A program made the translations under genes and the position numbers. 64,000 nucleotides of DNA, from assembly GCA_964036275.1 (NCBI GenBank), contig OZ038438.1:14367720-14431719 (forward strand), in the 5' to 3' direction. How positions within the stretch are numbered: the first letter of the stretch is position 1; each line of letters begins with the position of its first letter. The notes under the pieces were generated by a model that was not told where the DNA came from, made no database searches, and was given only the letters and a program-made list of their open reading frames with translations. Shown here piece by piece: positions 12,640-24,268 of this stretch. The stretch comes from Litoditis marina. Its lineage: Eukaryota > Nematoda > Chromadorea > Rhabditida > Rhabditidae.

Positions 12640-15600
12640 CTAAATCCCGACGTCTTCCCTTTTAGCCATCACGTGAACTAGACTATATATTCCAACTGAC
12701 GCGAAAGAGAGTCCAGCCATGAGGATCCAAACGAAACCCTTGAAAATATATGAGAATAAAATCAGTTCCTAATAAAATCGGAATTTATAATTTGACCCAT
12801 TGTATTAAAAATTTAACTTGAATCCACAGTGAGTGGTTGCAAATTGAAATGGAATAAGCGGTTGACTATTTGAATAGATTTTTCTAGTCAACAAATGTAC
12901 TTTCGGTAACAAAATTGTCTAATAGTTTGTACTAGAAGAGTGGAGAATTGTCTAAAGTACTTTGTTTGAATTTTCTAACATTTCCTAAAACGCTAGTATC
13001 AAACTACAAACACCATGCCTAAAACAGACCTGGATCAAACTACAAAACTGCAAAACCCCGATGCCTGACTATAATTAAACAGGACATCAACATGGGTTAG
13101 ACACCTTTGGCTATTTTATAGGAGTATCCAAATTCTAAACAGATCTTCTCTTCCGTTCGCGTCAACCTGATATTTATCAAATTTCAACTAATGGTAGATT
13201 CACTTGCCTGATACCAATCCACTGTAGCTATATAAATATTTTGTAGAATAGCAGTCTGCGCGAAGCCTGCTAATTTCTGGGCAATAGATGATATAGCAAA
13301 CGCTTTTCCTATCTGTAAATGTTTATCATCAAAAACATACGTATTAATGTGGAAGGATTTTTTTTTCCATATATACATTTTTCACGTTGGCGCGTGAAAA
13401 ATACATTTCAAGCGTAAGCGTATCGATTGAGTTATGGTTTTCGCCACCCAAGTCGATACGCATGTTTTCTTCACTAGAATACCACTAGAATGCCCATGTG
13501 ACTGAAGAGTTGTGACTTTGTGACTGAAGAGGCTCACCTCATCTTGAGCAACTATACATGACATGAAAGAGTACGTCAGGGGATTGAGCAAGCCGTGAAG
13601 ACTTCCTGGTCCGAGACTCGCAAATATCACCCATGATGCCTGAATAGCGGAGTATTTACAATAATAATATTTAGACTATTGTTATTATAGTAGTTTAAGA
13701 CTGCTGACACAGTATAAATCCTCTGTATCTGGCATTATTTACTTTCACTGAAATTTAATTATATGACACCTTCAATTGGATAAACTATACTTGAAAATAC
13801 GCAAATTTACCTGAGCCAAGCCAATCATGAGTACGGTGGCACCCATGCTGGCGATTGCCATGCAAATTATCAAAGTATCTCGTAATTTGAACAAGTTCTT
13901 CAACAACAACATACTTAGAAACATTCCGATGATTTCTGAAATAGTTAAGAAAACTGTGTATGAATTGAATCACACAATTTTAAAAGAAGCAAGAACGTAG
14001 ATTATGTTAACTTCGAAAACTGCAACTTGAACTACCGAAGTCAATACAAGTAGAATGGACGTTAGCCATATTTCCTCCAGTATTTCTGTCCGGGACACAG
14101 TGACCACTGTGTTGAATTAACTTAATCTAGCCATAACTCATCCTATTTATGTGTATCTACCTTTATTTATGTGCATTTTGAGCATAAATGAAAGTATCAT
14201 TGATTTTGAGAGTTGAGACTACAACTCAAATTTGACACCTTATCGCAAGAACAAGAAAGGATTTTTAGTTGTTGTTTTACTGCGATTCTCTTTAAAAACA
14301 TTAGTAACTGATTCACAGTCCATTCCAAGTATGAAGAATTGTGATTTTACGATGAACATAAATGAATTTGAAGGTGAATGTAGAAAACGCACGAACAATC
14401 GGTCTCCAGGATTTGTAGTCGGCGTATTGAGAGGAGGACCAGGAAAAGGGAGGAAGACGAGTGTACGTGCCGATCAAACCTGACAAAAATTGACCGATAA
14501 AGTTAGCCAGCCTAACGTAGTTAAACATATCTAAACCGTTTTCATACGGAACTATAAGATTGTTTTCTTGTCGATCTAAACATGTTCACTTATAGCTATT
14601 ATAAACTATACACTAACTCTCGGTCTACTATATCTTAGAAGTAGGTGAACTCTAGTACCATACTAAAGAGGACATTGAAATATAGTAAGACATTGAGAAA
14701 TTTTCGAATTATCTTTTTAGTTATCCGACGTCAGAATAAAAAGTGATCTCACTCTTTTCCTCGCCAAATACGAATTGGTCCAAGAAGTTGGCGGCAAAAC
14801 AGAGATAGAGAAATAGTCTTCGATGCCCTTCTCTTTCTAGAAGGAATATTCTAGCGGAATCATAGATAGAATAAAATGATAGTTTGACGATATTGACCAT
14901 TGACTGTCTGGAAAATGGAAATACAAAAACAATATGCAAATGAATCCATTATGAATAGTGAAGCAAACTTGAAAAAGAACAAGACGATTTGGAATAGTGA
15001 AGTGTGAGCAGGTAAACTATTTTCGTTACCCATATAGATCTTGTGAACCGTCCTCCAGTAACACTTCTCTTTTTGGAATTTTCTTCCGTATCATCAGGAT
15101 TCCTAACATGATCGAGAATGCGTAGACACCTGAAAAGGACCGGTTGTCTAGTTCATTTTGGTGAATCCAGTTTTCAGGAACGTATTCGATGTTTCGTTGT
15201 GCCAGAATTTCGTCACCGTCACAAACTATTCTGAAATGTAACGATAACTTAGTATCAGAATGACAAACTCGTGATAACATAACAGCAGTTCGTTTCATGT
15301 ATTTCAGCAATTGAAGAGGGACGACTATGTGGTCCAATCCCAACGCTTCAGTCCTTCAAACTGCACTACATTTTTCAATAGCAGTTCAAAGGACCGATGT
15401 GGTGGGATCGGTCCACAATATCGTCCTGCTTTAAAGGGACCATTTTCCTATAATCTGAAATTTTCGAAGCTGAAAAAATGTATTCTATTGTGTTTCAATA
15501 GTCATCAACAACATTAGGAATTTGAAATAAGAAAAAGTTGCCTAATGCCAGTGACTTAGCCGAACTTGAACATTTTCACTGTGACGCCTAGCTTGGTTGA

Positions 15601-18365
15601 TTAGTTTTTCAATAAACTTGACTCGTTCACTTATTTTTTGTATTCTGATAGGCTCTAAGACGTATTTGGAAAGTTTTTGTATTTCTATCAGCATTTTCTT
15701 TATTTTTTGTACGTAACTCGTTCTCGGTGTACATTACGTATATCGATTTCATGAGAAAACAGAGCAAGATGAAAATAAAAAAGTTATATGTTTGTAATCA
15801 GGATTTCAAGCTCTATACGATGGAACAGCTAGCTCGAAGATCAAAATTAGAGAGAAATGGTCTCTTTAACGATATTTTTAGAAGCAAACCTGGTTTAGGG
15901 AGTGCTAAACAAAGTTTTCTCTCTACTCTAGTCTGAGCTGGTTGATAGTGGGGGAGTCTCCTCCGTTACCCTGTTTCCACGATTCCAACACTACGTGTTC
16001 CATTCAGGTATCCATCAGTTTTCTCTCTACTCTAGTCTGAGCTGGTTGATAGTGGAGGAGTCTCCTCCGTTTCCCTGTTTCCACGATTCCAACACTACGT
16101 GTTCCATTCAGGTATCCATCAGTTTTCTCTCTACTCTAGTCTGAGCTGGTTGATAGTGGAGGAGTCTCATCCGTTTTCCTGTTTCCACGATTCCAACACT
16201 ACGTGTTCCATTCAGGTATCCAGTCTACAAGTCAACTGAGACGACGATAAGGAAGAAAACCCGGGCCACGCGCGACTGGGAATCGCTGGTCCGTATTCCC
16301 AACAGGAATATGTGTTCACAAGCAGTTCTCTTCCCCTCCCCCAAGAAGTTTCTCGCATGTCACTGGATCAATGCCAACAGAGCATTCGATAGTCCACCAT
16401 GAAGACTTCTATGAAGGAAAGGGACCAAGACCTTACAAGACACTGCTGCTACAAAGATCTGTGACATGTATGACGAACACCGCCTCGTAACGAAGCGACG
16501 TGAATAAATAAATAAATAAAAAATAAATAAAACAAAACACTTATCAATCTAATGACATCCCATGGCATTTTGTGAGACAAGAACCAACTGACCTTCGACA
16601 ATACCAAGGATGGCTATATGGGAGATGTGGTTCAATACCACCTTCGTCAGTCTAGCGGAGGTAAAAGACCCGAGACTGAAGATGATTGACACCACGATCA
16701 TTCGAATCGAAAGCTAAAATACAACTGAATACTGAAATATGTCGGGAGCTAAAATACAGCTAAACTAAAATATCGTGAGCAAATGTTGTTCACGTTCTAC
16801 AGAAAAAGACAGACTATAAATTGAAACACTCTCACGATTTTCTTGTCCTCAAATTCATCAGTCACATAGGCGTTTATGCAACTCATGGCCAACAAAAAGT
16901 TTCCGAGCAGTCCTGCAATGGTACAAAATTCAAACATTTAAAAAACTACCAGTATGGACACCAAAAGTATTAACTTTGTAGTGAGCTTTTTTATGAAATT
17001 GCTCACTTCGATTAGCGTCTTTGCGTAATCCGCCACGGGTGATTCACTATATAACGACAGTCTAGGTGGGAAACACTTTACTTTAGTGAAGTATGCATGT
17101 TAAGAACATGAGTATCCTATGGAACACGCTCAAATGTGCCGTGAAAACAGTTTACGTCATTCGTAATATAGTAGAGGATAGTTACCAGCTACAACAGCAG
17201 TGGGATAGAGCCAGTGAAGAGACCAGTCCGTCGCTGGCGACCAAATCAGCATCCTCACTGAAAATTCACAAATTTTCTGTCAAATGTTCATGCTTTCTGA
17301 TCAGATTCCCTTTTCTATTCTCCTTCAGAGTATTGTTACAACGTGTGAGGAATTATATGTAATGCTACATTGCTAAATAATAACCCACTTGCATTTTCGA
17401 CGATCACACTGAGAATTCCGATTATCAGTGGAGTTTTGCGACCGTGGTAATCACTGTAGCCACCTTAACACAGGTGGTTAGATGAAATAAGTTCACAGCC
17501 AGAAAAAATAATTACAATGATTCCACTTATGTTTTTGATGACTGACGAATATTTTTATGCAAACTTCATTCGACTTCCATCTAAAACTCGAGATGAAATT
17601 GGCGAATGATGATAGACGAAATGGATACGAGAAAACATGTCTGAAAGATATTCGATTGAATGAAAAGTTGTCACAGTCGAATTGATTGATAGAAATTTTT
17701 TCCAAAACTTTTCTCTCTCACCGTACATAATGCCAACTACGCAGGCAATCGGCAAGTTCACGTATTCGTAGTTATTGTCCCACTCAACCATTTTCTTGTT
17801 GTAGTACTTGTCCAGCTCTTTTCCGTGCAAGTCCGGCGGTGGGGGGTACACCCTCCGCATCTTCTGTTCAGATACAGCCGGTGTCACAATTGACCTCAAA
17901 AACTCTTCCGCTACAAACACATATTTTACGTCAACCTTTTATGTCGGAGTGAAACCCCACCTATGCAAATCGACTCAGCTGGCGTTAACTTTGAAGGTGA
18001 ATGCATAGATTTTGTTCACAGTAAAACGTAGAAGTTATGAGAAACGTTGGTCCGATCTTCAGGATATACTTGTAAAATGATAAGAAAAATGGTATATGTA
18101 TTTTCTACACGTTATTGTTCCCGTTTTATTACATTCTTCAGTTTAGTCAACTTTATCCTCATAGGTTCGTTACAAATCAGAAGTAGGTATGTAATGCAGC
18201 TGTTTTCAATTATTCAGGAGGGGATTGTCTCGGGTGTCATTCAAGTCGAAAATAGATAGACACAAACTTTGCAGTGTTCGATGCAGCCAGAAGAAACATC
18301 AGCGGCTCGATTGTAATTTGCAATCCGAATACAAAAGCAGCTACTTTCTTAATCCACGACGTCAT
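12640..18365 (-). CDS. SLC46-like major-facilitator transporter
   Basis: Thirteen minus-strand exons: 18365-18264, 17935-17722, 17463-17389, 17257-17186, 16912-16836, 16713-16593, 15129-15030, 14907-14753, 14575-14480, 13935-13811, 13639-13538, 13312-13208, 12738-12640; 480 residues. The N-terminus reads ITIEPLMFLLA (TM1 of SLC46 proteins) and is followed by a long extracellular loop. TM2 ends in GGYSDYHGRKTPL, the MFS loop-2 signature. TM4 precedes YVTDEF, TM6 precedes a basic cytosolic loop (IRKKIPKREV), and REGHRRLFLYL opens TM7. TM10-12 include GPGSLHGLLNPLTYSFMS and IGKAFAISSIAQKLAG. The SLC46 family includes the proton-coupled folate transporter and lysosomal or plasma-membrane carriers; substrate here is unknown. 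The junction between exons 1 and 2 is the weakest: an exon 2 start at 17910 is an alternative. The last intron uses a GC donor. TTTCTAG lies one base before the ATG. Intron 15130-16592 carries repeats. Confidence 0.88.
15392..15446. repeat. Short inverted repeat plus TTTAAAGGGACC remnant
   Basis: GGACCGAT at 15392-15399 and ATCGGTCC about ten bases later form an 8-bp stem. CTTTAAAGGGACC at about 15429-15441 equals the terminus of the miniature element at 43673-44139, so this may be an eroded end of the same family. Confidence 0.45.
15913..16222 (+). repeat. Tandem repeat, three copies of a 104-bp unit
   Basis: Units begin at 15913, 16017 and 16121 with AGTTTTCTCTCTACTCTAGT and share nearly all bases through CATTCAGGTATCCA. 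Only a few substitutions separate the copies, so the amplification is recent. The array lies within an intron of the SLC46-like gene, antisense to it. Confidence 0.95.
16223..16535 (+). mobile_element. Possible 3' end of a non-LTR retrotransposon with (AATAA)n tail
   Basis: A relatively GC-rich block directly after the 104-bp array ends in GAATAAATAAATAAATAAAA at about 16501-16520 and further AAATAAAT. A simple A-rich repeat tail is the usual end of RTE-like elements. No reverse-transcriptase reading frame remains, so this is a family-level guess. Confidence 0.35.
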
Positions 18366-19452
18366 TCTAGAAACAGATTCGTATTATTTTCGAATAATAA
18401 TCAAAACAGCCAAAAATAATCAGTATAGTACACTATTCTGATGTTTTGCTTGAAAAAATTGGCTTTGTATAGATACATATATCATCTTATTTGAGAAATC
18501 ACGAAATATGGACACAACACACAGTTATTGAACAAACGTAGACAAAGAGCTATCTTCATTGAAACAAAATTTACCTCACAGCTCATAGAATATGACGGAA
18601 GAGCTAGCAATAACTGTGATAAATCATCAAAGTGTAGCGATTTGTCGACTCAGATTATGAGAGAATGATTTAAAACCAATTTCACACATGGAACTCTCGA
18701 TAACGCCAGTACACGATATTTAGGCAACGGTTGCAGAGAAATCGATTTGATAACAATCAACGCGTAAGATCAATTGTTCTCAACATCAAAGTATTATGTA
18801 CTATTTATGTATTTATAGGAACAGGTGCTGTGAATAGTGTGTCATTCTTTATTATAAACAACATGTTTGCACCCGATTTTGCTGAAATTCCAGCAAACTG
18901 CCACATTTGCTATTACGATAGTTAATTTTCTAGAACTACTTTAAACGTACGAAAATAGCAATCACTGTCCAGGCCCACTAAAGGTGGCGTCCAAATAAAT
19001 TTTGTTCAACAAATTTTTATATTATATTATCATATCGTTCTTATTGTCTTTCTAAAGAAGAAAAGTTTTTAGAATATCTTCATTATTTCACAAAATAAAT
19101 TTACAACCGTGGTATTATGAACAACATATTGTTGAGAAAGAATGTTCGAAATAATTATACAGTGTATACCAAGAGTAATGTTCGGTTTCGAACACTTTGA
19201 ATTAGAATAGAAACTCAAGTAATGAAACGGAAAGTACCTCATTAGTTCCGAAAATGAGTGAGAGTGTGAACAGGCAAAGTAACCTGACAAATCTCGCTAT
19301 AAAATACACCCGTGTTATCCCGTAACGGTCGAAATGTATTGCTGAATACAAAGACTTATTGGCGGCCTGGATTCAAAACCCAGTATGAAGGGTTGATGTT
19401 TCCTTATAATATTCTTTTCAACTAATGTTAATGTTCTATAGTTATCATTTTA
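18366..19452. other. Intergenic, between two minus-strand genes
   Basis: The claudin-like gene ends and the transporter begins 1.1 kb later on the same strand; too far for a classical nematode operon. No repeat or RNA gene is seen. Confidence 0.5.
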
Positions 19453-22400
19453 TTATATAGCTCTTCCGATATGAACAGGTCGGTCCTCGATCTCTAGGTC
19501 CTCAGTGGCTGCCTGATCTCCCTTCTGTTTATGAGAGCCACACGCGAAGGCGAAGAATGCAAATACGCAGATACCAATAACAGCCTGGAAACGAAATGTC
19601 CCAAAACCCAATTGAAATCACACATCTTTCCACTTCCAAATACTTAATTTTTAAGATATCACTAATACTGATCAAATCACTGACGGTTGAGACTTTCTCA
19701 AGACCAGTTGTTAGACTGAGATCAGTTGTATTTTTCTCAGTAATCACTTAAAAATGATTCTTTGGCCTTCAGCTACCAGCTACACCTCCAACAGTGTTGT
19801 TGGTCTCACCAAATTTCGGGACATGTTTTTGTCTAAAGTAATAATTAACTGTACCGAGCAACTTGATCGTCTCATGAAATATAGTAAAAAGATAGGAGTT
19901 ACCTGAGCCATTCTAGTCGAGCTACCGATAACCATAATCATGTGAAAGTTCCACGATGCTTTCTGAAAGTTAGATGTCTGATTATTCCAGTTAATGTTGT
20001 GTGGAAATAGGGATTTTATCCTAAAGTGTCACTCTCCTTCATCACTGAAACCAAATAAACAGATAACATTATCGCTATGCGCTGTCAGACATTGCGTATA
20101 TATCGCAGTTTTTGAGAAGATACGTAGGATGGAATAGATTGAAGTGTGTCAAGTAACAATCATCGCATTCTAGATTAGCTCTTCAGAAAATCATGTTTTG
20201 TATGACGCTGCCAAGAAAGCTACATTTTTCTACCCCTTCCAAACGCACGTTTTAAATTTAACGAAGCTTCTCAACAAATGTGGCTATTTTCAAGAAACGT
20301 GATATAGCTGATTTCAGCACATTTACATTGTCAGCATGCGGGGCATCGAATTACAAACAACAGTTGTTTTCGGATGTTGAAAACATATCGAAAGGATGCA
20401 CTTTTCCCCCAACAATAGTTCATGGGTTTCAAAAAGAGCCCTTGATCTAGCCGTGATTAGTGTCTTTCTAGCGACCGTGTGCAAAATACGCACAAAAAGT
20501 CTCTGACCGATTATATGCCAATAAAACAAGTAAACCGTCGGCAAATAAAGAATTCATTGTGTAAAGATACGCTTTTAGTTTTTCTAGTTTCAGTTCCAAA
20601 CAGGTTTACCTGCGTCGCCTGAACCACAGCCGTATTCCATTCTTCAACGCTCTTTGTCAGCACTTCGACAGTCACATAAATAGCCATGGCTAAACAGAAT
20701 CAATTTCAATTAGGAATATGACCACATCTTTCTTTAGATCGAAAACCTATGCCAGTCAGCAAAACGTAAACTACATCTGATGAGAATACACTCTGATGAG
20801 ATACATTTTGTCTCTGTTACCGTTACAGTTTTTAGACAGTCAGACAAGAAACTGTGGTTGTCCTATTAATTGTCCGTATCTGTGTGAAAATTGATGAAAA
20901 AGTCAGTTTGACAAACTACTACCATACAAGCAAATCGTGTTGAATTATACTAGCAATCAGCGAAAAAATCACGAAAAGTAAAAATTTCTTCCGCATGTGA
21001 ACTTCTGATGACTCACCGGAAACCACATACAAGCAGGCGCACAGTCTCTTGAACATGTATCGATGATGGTAAAATGTATACAAAGCCAGACAGTTATTGG
21101 CGAGAAGAATAATCAGGGCCAGAACTCCAATAGCAGCTTGGGCTCGATAGTAATCTGCAAGGCATGTCAGATTATCTCAAACCCCGAAAAAAAACTACAT
21201 GACTACATACCCGGAAAAAAAACCGAAAAAAAAACTACATGAAAAGTGGCACACAACTGGCAACTGCTGGACAAAAAACATGTGAAAAAGAGAGGATGAT
21301 GCGAAGTAAACTGACGTTTCAAGTCCGCGTCGGCTAATCTCAGTACGTTTTCAGGTAGTTTCGGAAAGTGTGGAATCCATTCATCTGAAATTATGAATAG
21401 AGTAAGTTTTAAAGTTTCAGAACACAATTGGGTGTCGGCACGGTTTAAAATTAACATCACATACAAATGTTCAAATGTAATTATACAACAAAGCTTGCTA
21501 GGAACTAGGGTTGTTAAAGTCGAACTCGAAATTCGATTTTGAAAAAAACTCGAAGCCGAACTCGAAAACTCGAAATTAAGTCTGCTACAAGCTGCTATCA
21601 CACAGTATGAAGATTCCTAGAGTGAATTTGTTACAAACTAAATATGTACATATGTGTGGGAAACGGACCAATAGTGCCACTTCCATTCGTCACTCTTCTC
21701 CACTCGCCCCACACTCCCAACTGGACATGAACTGTTTGGAACTCGGTGTTTATGAACTCGATCTCCGCCCAATTCGGGGTGGCCAGAGCAGCTATGAGCA
21801 AGCCCACTCCAATCTGCAACATGTCCGTATAGTGAATGACAATATCAGAGTTGGAGTTTGATCTGAATGCGTGGCACTGTTGTCAGATTAGGGTTTTGGA
21901 GTCAAACTACAAATTGGTCTAGAGCGAGAAGTACAGTACCAATCGCCATTTATTCGAACGATTCGGTTCTATCTTCCAGTAACGTTTGCAGCAATGAGGC
22001 GAGAATTATGAAAAATAGATCTGACTTGTACTTTAGTCATAAAACACGGCGAGTTTCAGAAAAAGTTACGGAATCAAACTACAAATATGTCCAGTGAAAG
22101 ATAGTTACATGGGATAGACTGTAAAATTGAACACACTAACCCATGCGACCAGAGTGGCTAGTGCCATGATACGTCTCTGCCATAGAAGAGTTCGATACGA
22201 TTCGATGTTCACCACCTGAAATGCAAAATACAATAAAATACAATATAGTGAAATAACAAAAAGGTATTAAAATGTAACTTTCAACAATCATTCAACTTCA
22301 AGTGCGTGAACAAGATCTGACCAGAAAGCACCACAGTAATCAGAGAGGATCTGTGAGGTCCTAACTTCAATCATTTGGGCGCCAATGTTGTATTTCCATC

Positions 22401-22525
22401 ATGTACAGCATAAATTGAGCAGCATCGTAAAATAAAGTAAGTGAATGTGAAAGAATATTATTGAATATTTCAATTCTCTCTACCTGACTCCCTCGAAGAT
22501 TGACTGTCTTCTCCAGTAACTCCAT
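19453..22525 (-). CDS. Four-TM claudin/PMP22-superfamily membrane protein (possibly NSY-4-like)
   Basis: Eight minus-strand exons: 22525-22484, 22215-22141, 21813-21669, 21384-21316, 21154-21017, 20689-20610, 19962-19903, 19584-19453; 246 residues with consistent phases. TM1 spans about residues 28-50 (MALATLVAW IGVGLLIAAL). The first extracellular loop has PNW at about 53 and LGVWGEW, the counterpart of the claudin W-GLW motif, though the usual cysteine pair is not obvious. TM2 follows HYYRAQAAIGVLALIILLA, TM3 is ACLYVVSAMAIYVTVEVL, TM4 is AVIGICVFAFFAFACGS. The cytosolic tail is charged (KQKGDQ, EDLEIEDRPVHIGR). Claudin-superfamily proteins shape cell contacts or act as channel accessory subunits; NSY-4, a nematode member, sets left-right neuron identity. 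Naming it as NSY-4 is from memory of the family and uncertain. ATTTCAG about 40 bases before the ATG is a possible trans-splice site. Confidence 0.85.
21506..21577 (+). mobile_element. Fragment of CTCGAAA hAT-like miniature element (left end only)
   Basis: TAGGGTTGTTAAAGTCGAAC followed by CTCGAAA-type repeats, as at the left ends of the complete copies at 44308 and 61100. The right inverted end is missing. It lies in an intron of the claudin-like gene. Confidence 0.7.
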
Positions 22526-23843
22526 GATGAAACGGAATCTTTGAATCGAATCGCGATAACAACGAGAGAAAGGCGACTGAAATCACAAACATGACTACAT
22601 TTTCCCGAATTGGTTATGATAAATACAATGGAATTGTGATATAAACGAGATGATCGGTTGCGAAAGATCCGCTGGCCGTGCAGAAACAAACTTGTTTGCT
22701 GAGGTTTATTGTCGATGAATTCCCAACCCATACATCAAAAAATCATACAATTTTTCAATCAACAGGATTTCTGCTTAGTTTCCAACAGTTTGAACCTCGA
22801 AACTATTTTTCATCCTGAAACTTTTCAATTTGTTCTAGTAATGACTACCCTGAGAGGCAGTTTTAGGTCGAACTCATAAATGAGATTTTTTAAGAAAATG
22901 TCAATGAAAATTTTGTGATAATAATAAAGTCGACGTTTTTTTTGGGAGGGGGGGGGGGTGAGGTGGTAAGTCAACTGTAGACCATGTTACAGTTAAGGGC
23001 CACATTTTGACACATTCATATTTTTGTATAGGTGGGGGAAACAGAGCATCTCACTTCTTGTTGAGAGTTATACCAAAAGTTGATAAGTAATACATAACAT
23101 GCAGGAATAAAATTATTATCTAAATTTCATAAAATAAGTATTCAGTGCACCCAACTCTTATGAACAATCGCGTTAAGGACTAGCAACATACTGTAACAAC
23201 ATAGACTTCCAGTACTCATTATAGTATTCACGTCATGCTTATCAACATAAATGTCAACGCAAATAACTCATGTATGGCGAACTTCTGAAATCAGATGTGT
23301 GATTAATTTTCTGACTAATGATAGTGCAACTCTCTAACGGCGAAACTGTGACTTCGCTAACGGAAGTTGGTAAACTCGTAAACTCGTCAGGTCAAGGCGC
23401 TTGAACTTGTTGAGATATCGGTCGTTTTGATAACAACAAAGCCCTTCCATCCCATCTTCATAGATTTATTCAAATTTTCACGAGTTTATGAGTGAACCGA
23501 TTGTTGTTTCAAGTTGCCAGTTCAACTTTTATGGATTTGCACTATAAATTTGCTTGTACTCCCGCAAAGGGAGCAGATGTTGCTATTATAAATAGAGGCT
23601 GGATGGCAACGTATAGCAGTGAGAAGGGGAGAGACGGAGATAGACCGAGATAGAGAGGGAGCAGTGAGGAGGGCGGGGCCTAGAAACAAGAGGCAGCACA
23701 AATACGACGGCTGGCAACAACAACACACCGACCGACGGTCAACCCAATTGGTGGCGGTTGATTAGCGTTTCGAGTGAAACGGCCGGTATAGTCCACATCC
23801 TATCTGCCGGACTCCAACAGTACGGAACTCAAACTTTTGGAAG

Positions 23844-23894
23844 ACTGTACTGCACTGCACTGAACTGCACTGCACTGCACTGCACTGTACTGCA
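23844..23894. repeat. CTGCA pentanucleotide tandem repeat
   Basis: About nine units of ACTGC/CTGCA with two substituted units. Confidence 0.85.
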
Positions 23895-24200
23895 AACTAA
23901 AATGATTGATCTTTTTATCTAAGCAAACAATGCGGAAAATCTTGAGCTTTCCGACAACCAAATTTGAATGATATCGTAGAGAAGTTTGTTTATCATACTG
24001 TAGCAGTATTAGTAGGAATGAAAGAGACTAATTTGGAGTGGCGAACCAACTGGCCAACAGTTGAGATTACGGATAGAAGGTGGATTGGTTGATTGCTAGA
24101 CGTTGATTGCTAGGAAAAAAACTCATAGCTCTTGTTCTGTACGTTGACTGTTCTCAGTTAGCCTATATAGTGAGTGCCAAATATATAAATTTCTGTCTCT

Positions 24201-24268
24201 TGCCGGAATGGAACCTGCGAGCAAAAATTTCGTAGCAGGGCGCAAACCACTGCGCTATTAGAGCACAT
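24201..24268 (-). pseudogene. tRNA-like sequence with pol III A and B boxes
   Basis: On the minus strand TAGCGCAGTGG fits the A box of the tRNA D-arm (GCGC stem closes on both sides) and GGTTCCATTCC fits the B box with a changed position. The anticodon region cannot fold into a normal 7-base loop, so this is a decayed tRNA or tRNA-derived element. Confidence 0.4.

Noticed and set aside
14025..14110. Possible extra TM exon of the SLC46-like gene on the minus strand
   Set aside because: No donor gives the phase required by the next exon, whereas 14575-14480 joins both neighbours in phase.
14726..14752. Non-canonical GA donor in the SLC46-like gene
   Set aside because: A strong AAAGA|GTGAGA donor 27 bases upstream restores phase, so no unusual intron is needed.
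15134..15240. Hydrophilic open frame upstream of the exon at 15129
   Set aside because: TTTTCAG at its edge is the acceptor that links correctly to 16593; including the frame would break TM5-TM6 spacing.
18365..19453. Operon of the claudin-like gene with the SLC46-like gene
   Set aside because: The 1.1 kb gap is much larger than the roughly 100-base spacing typical of nematode operons.
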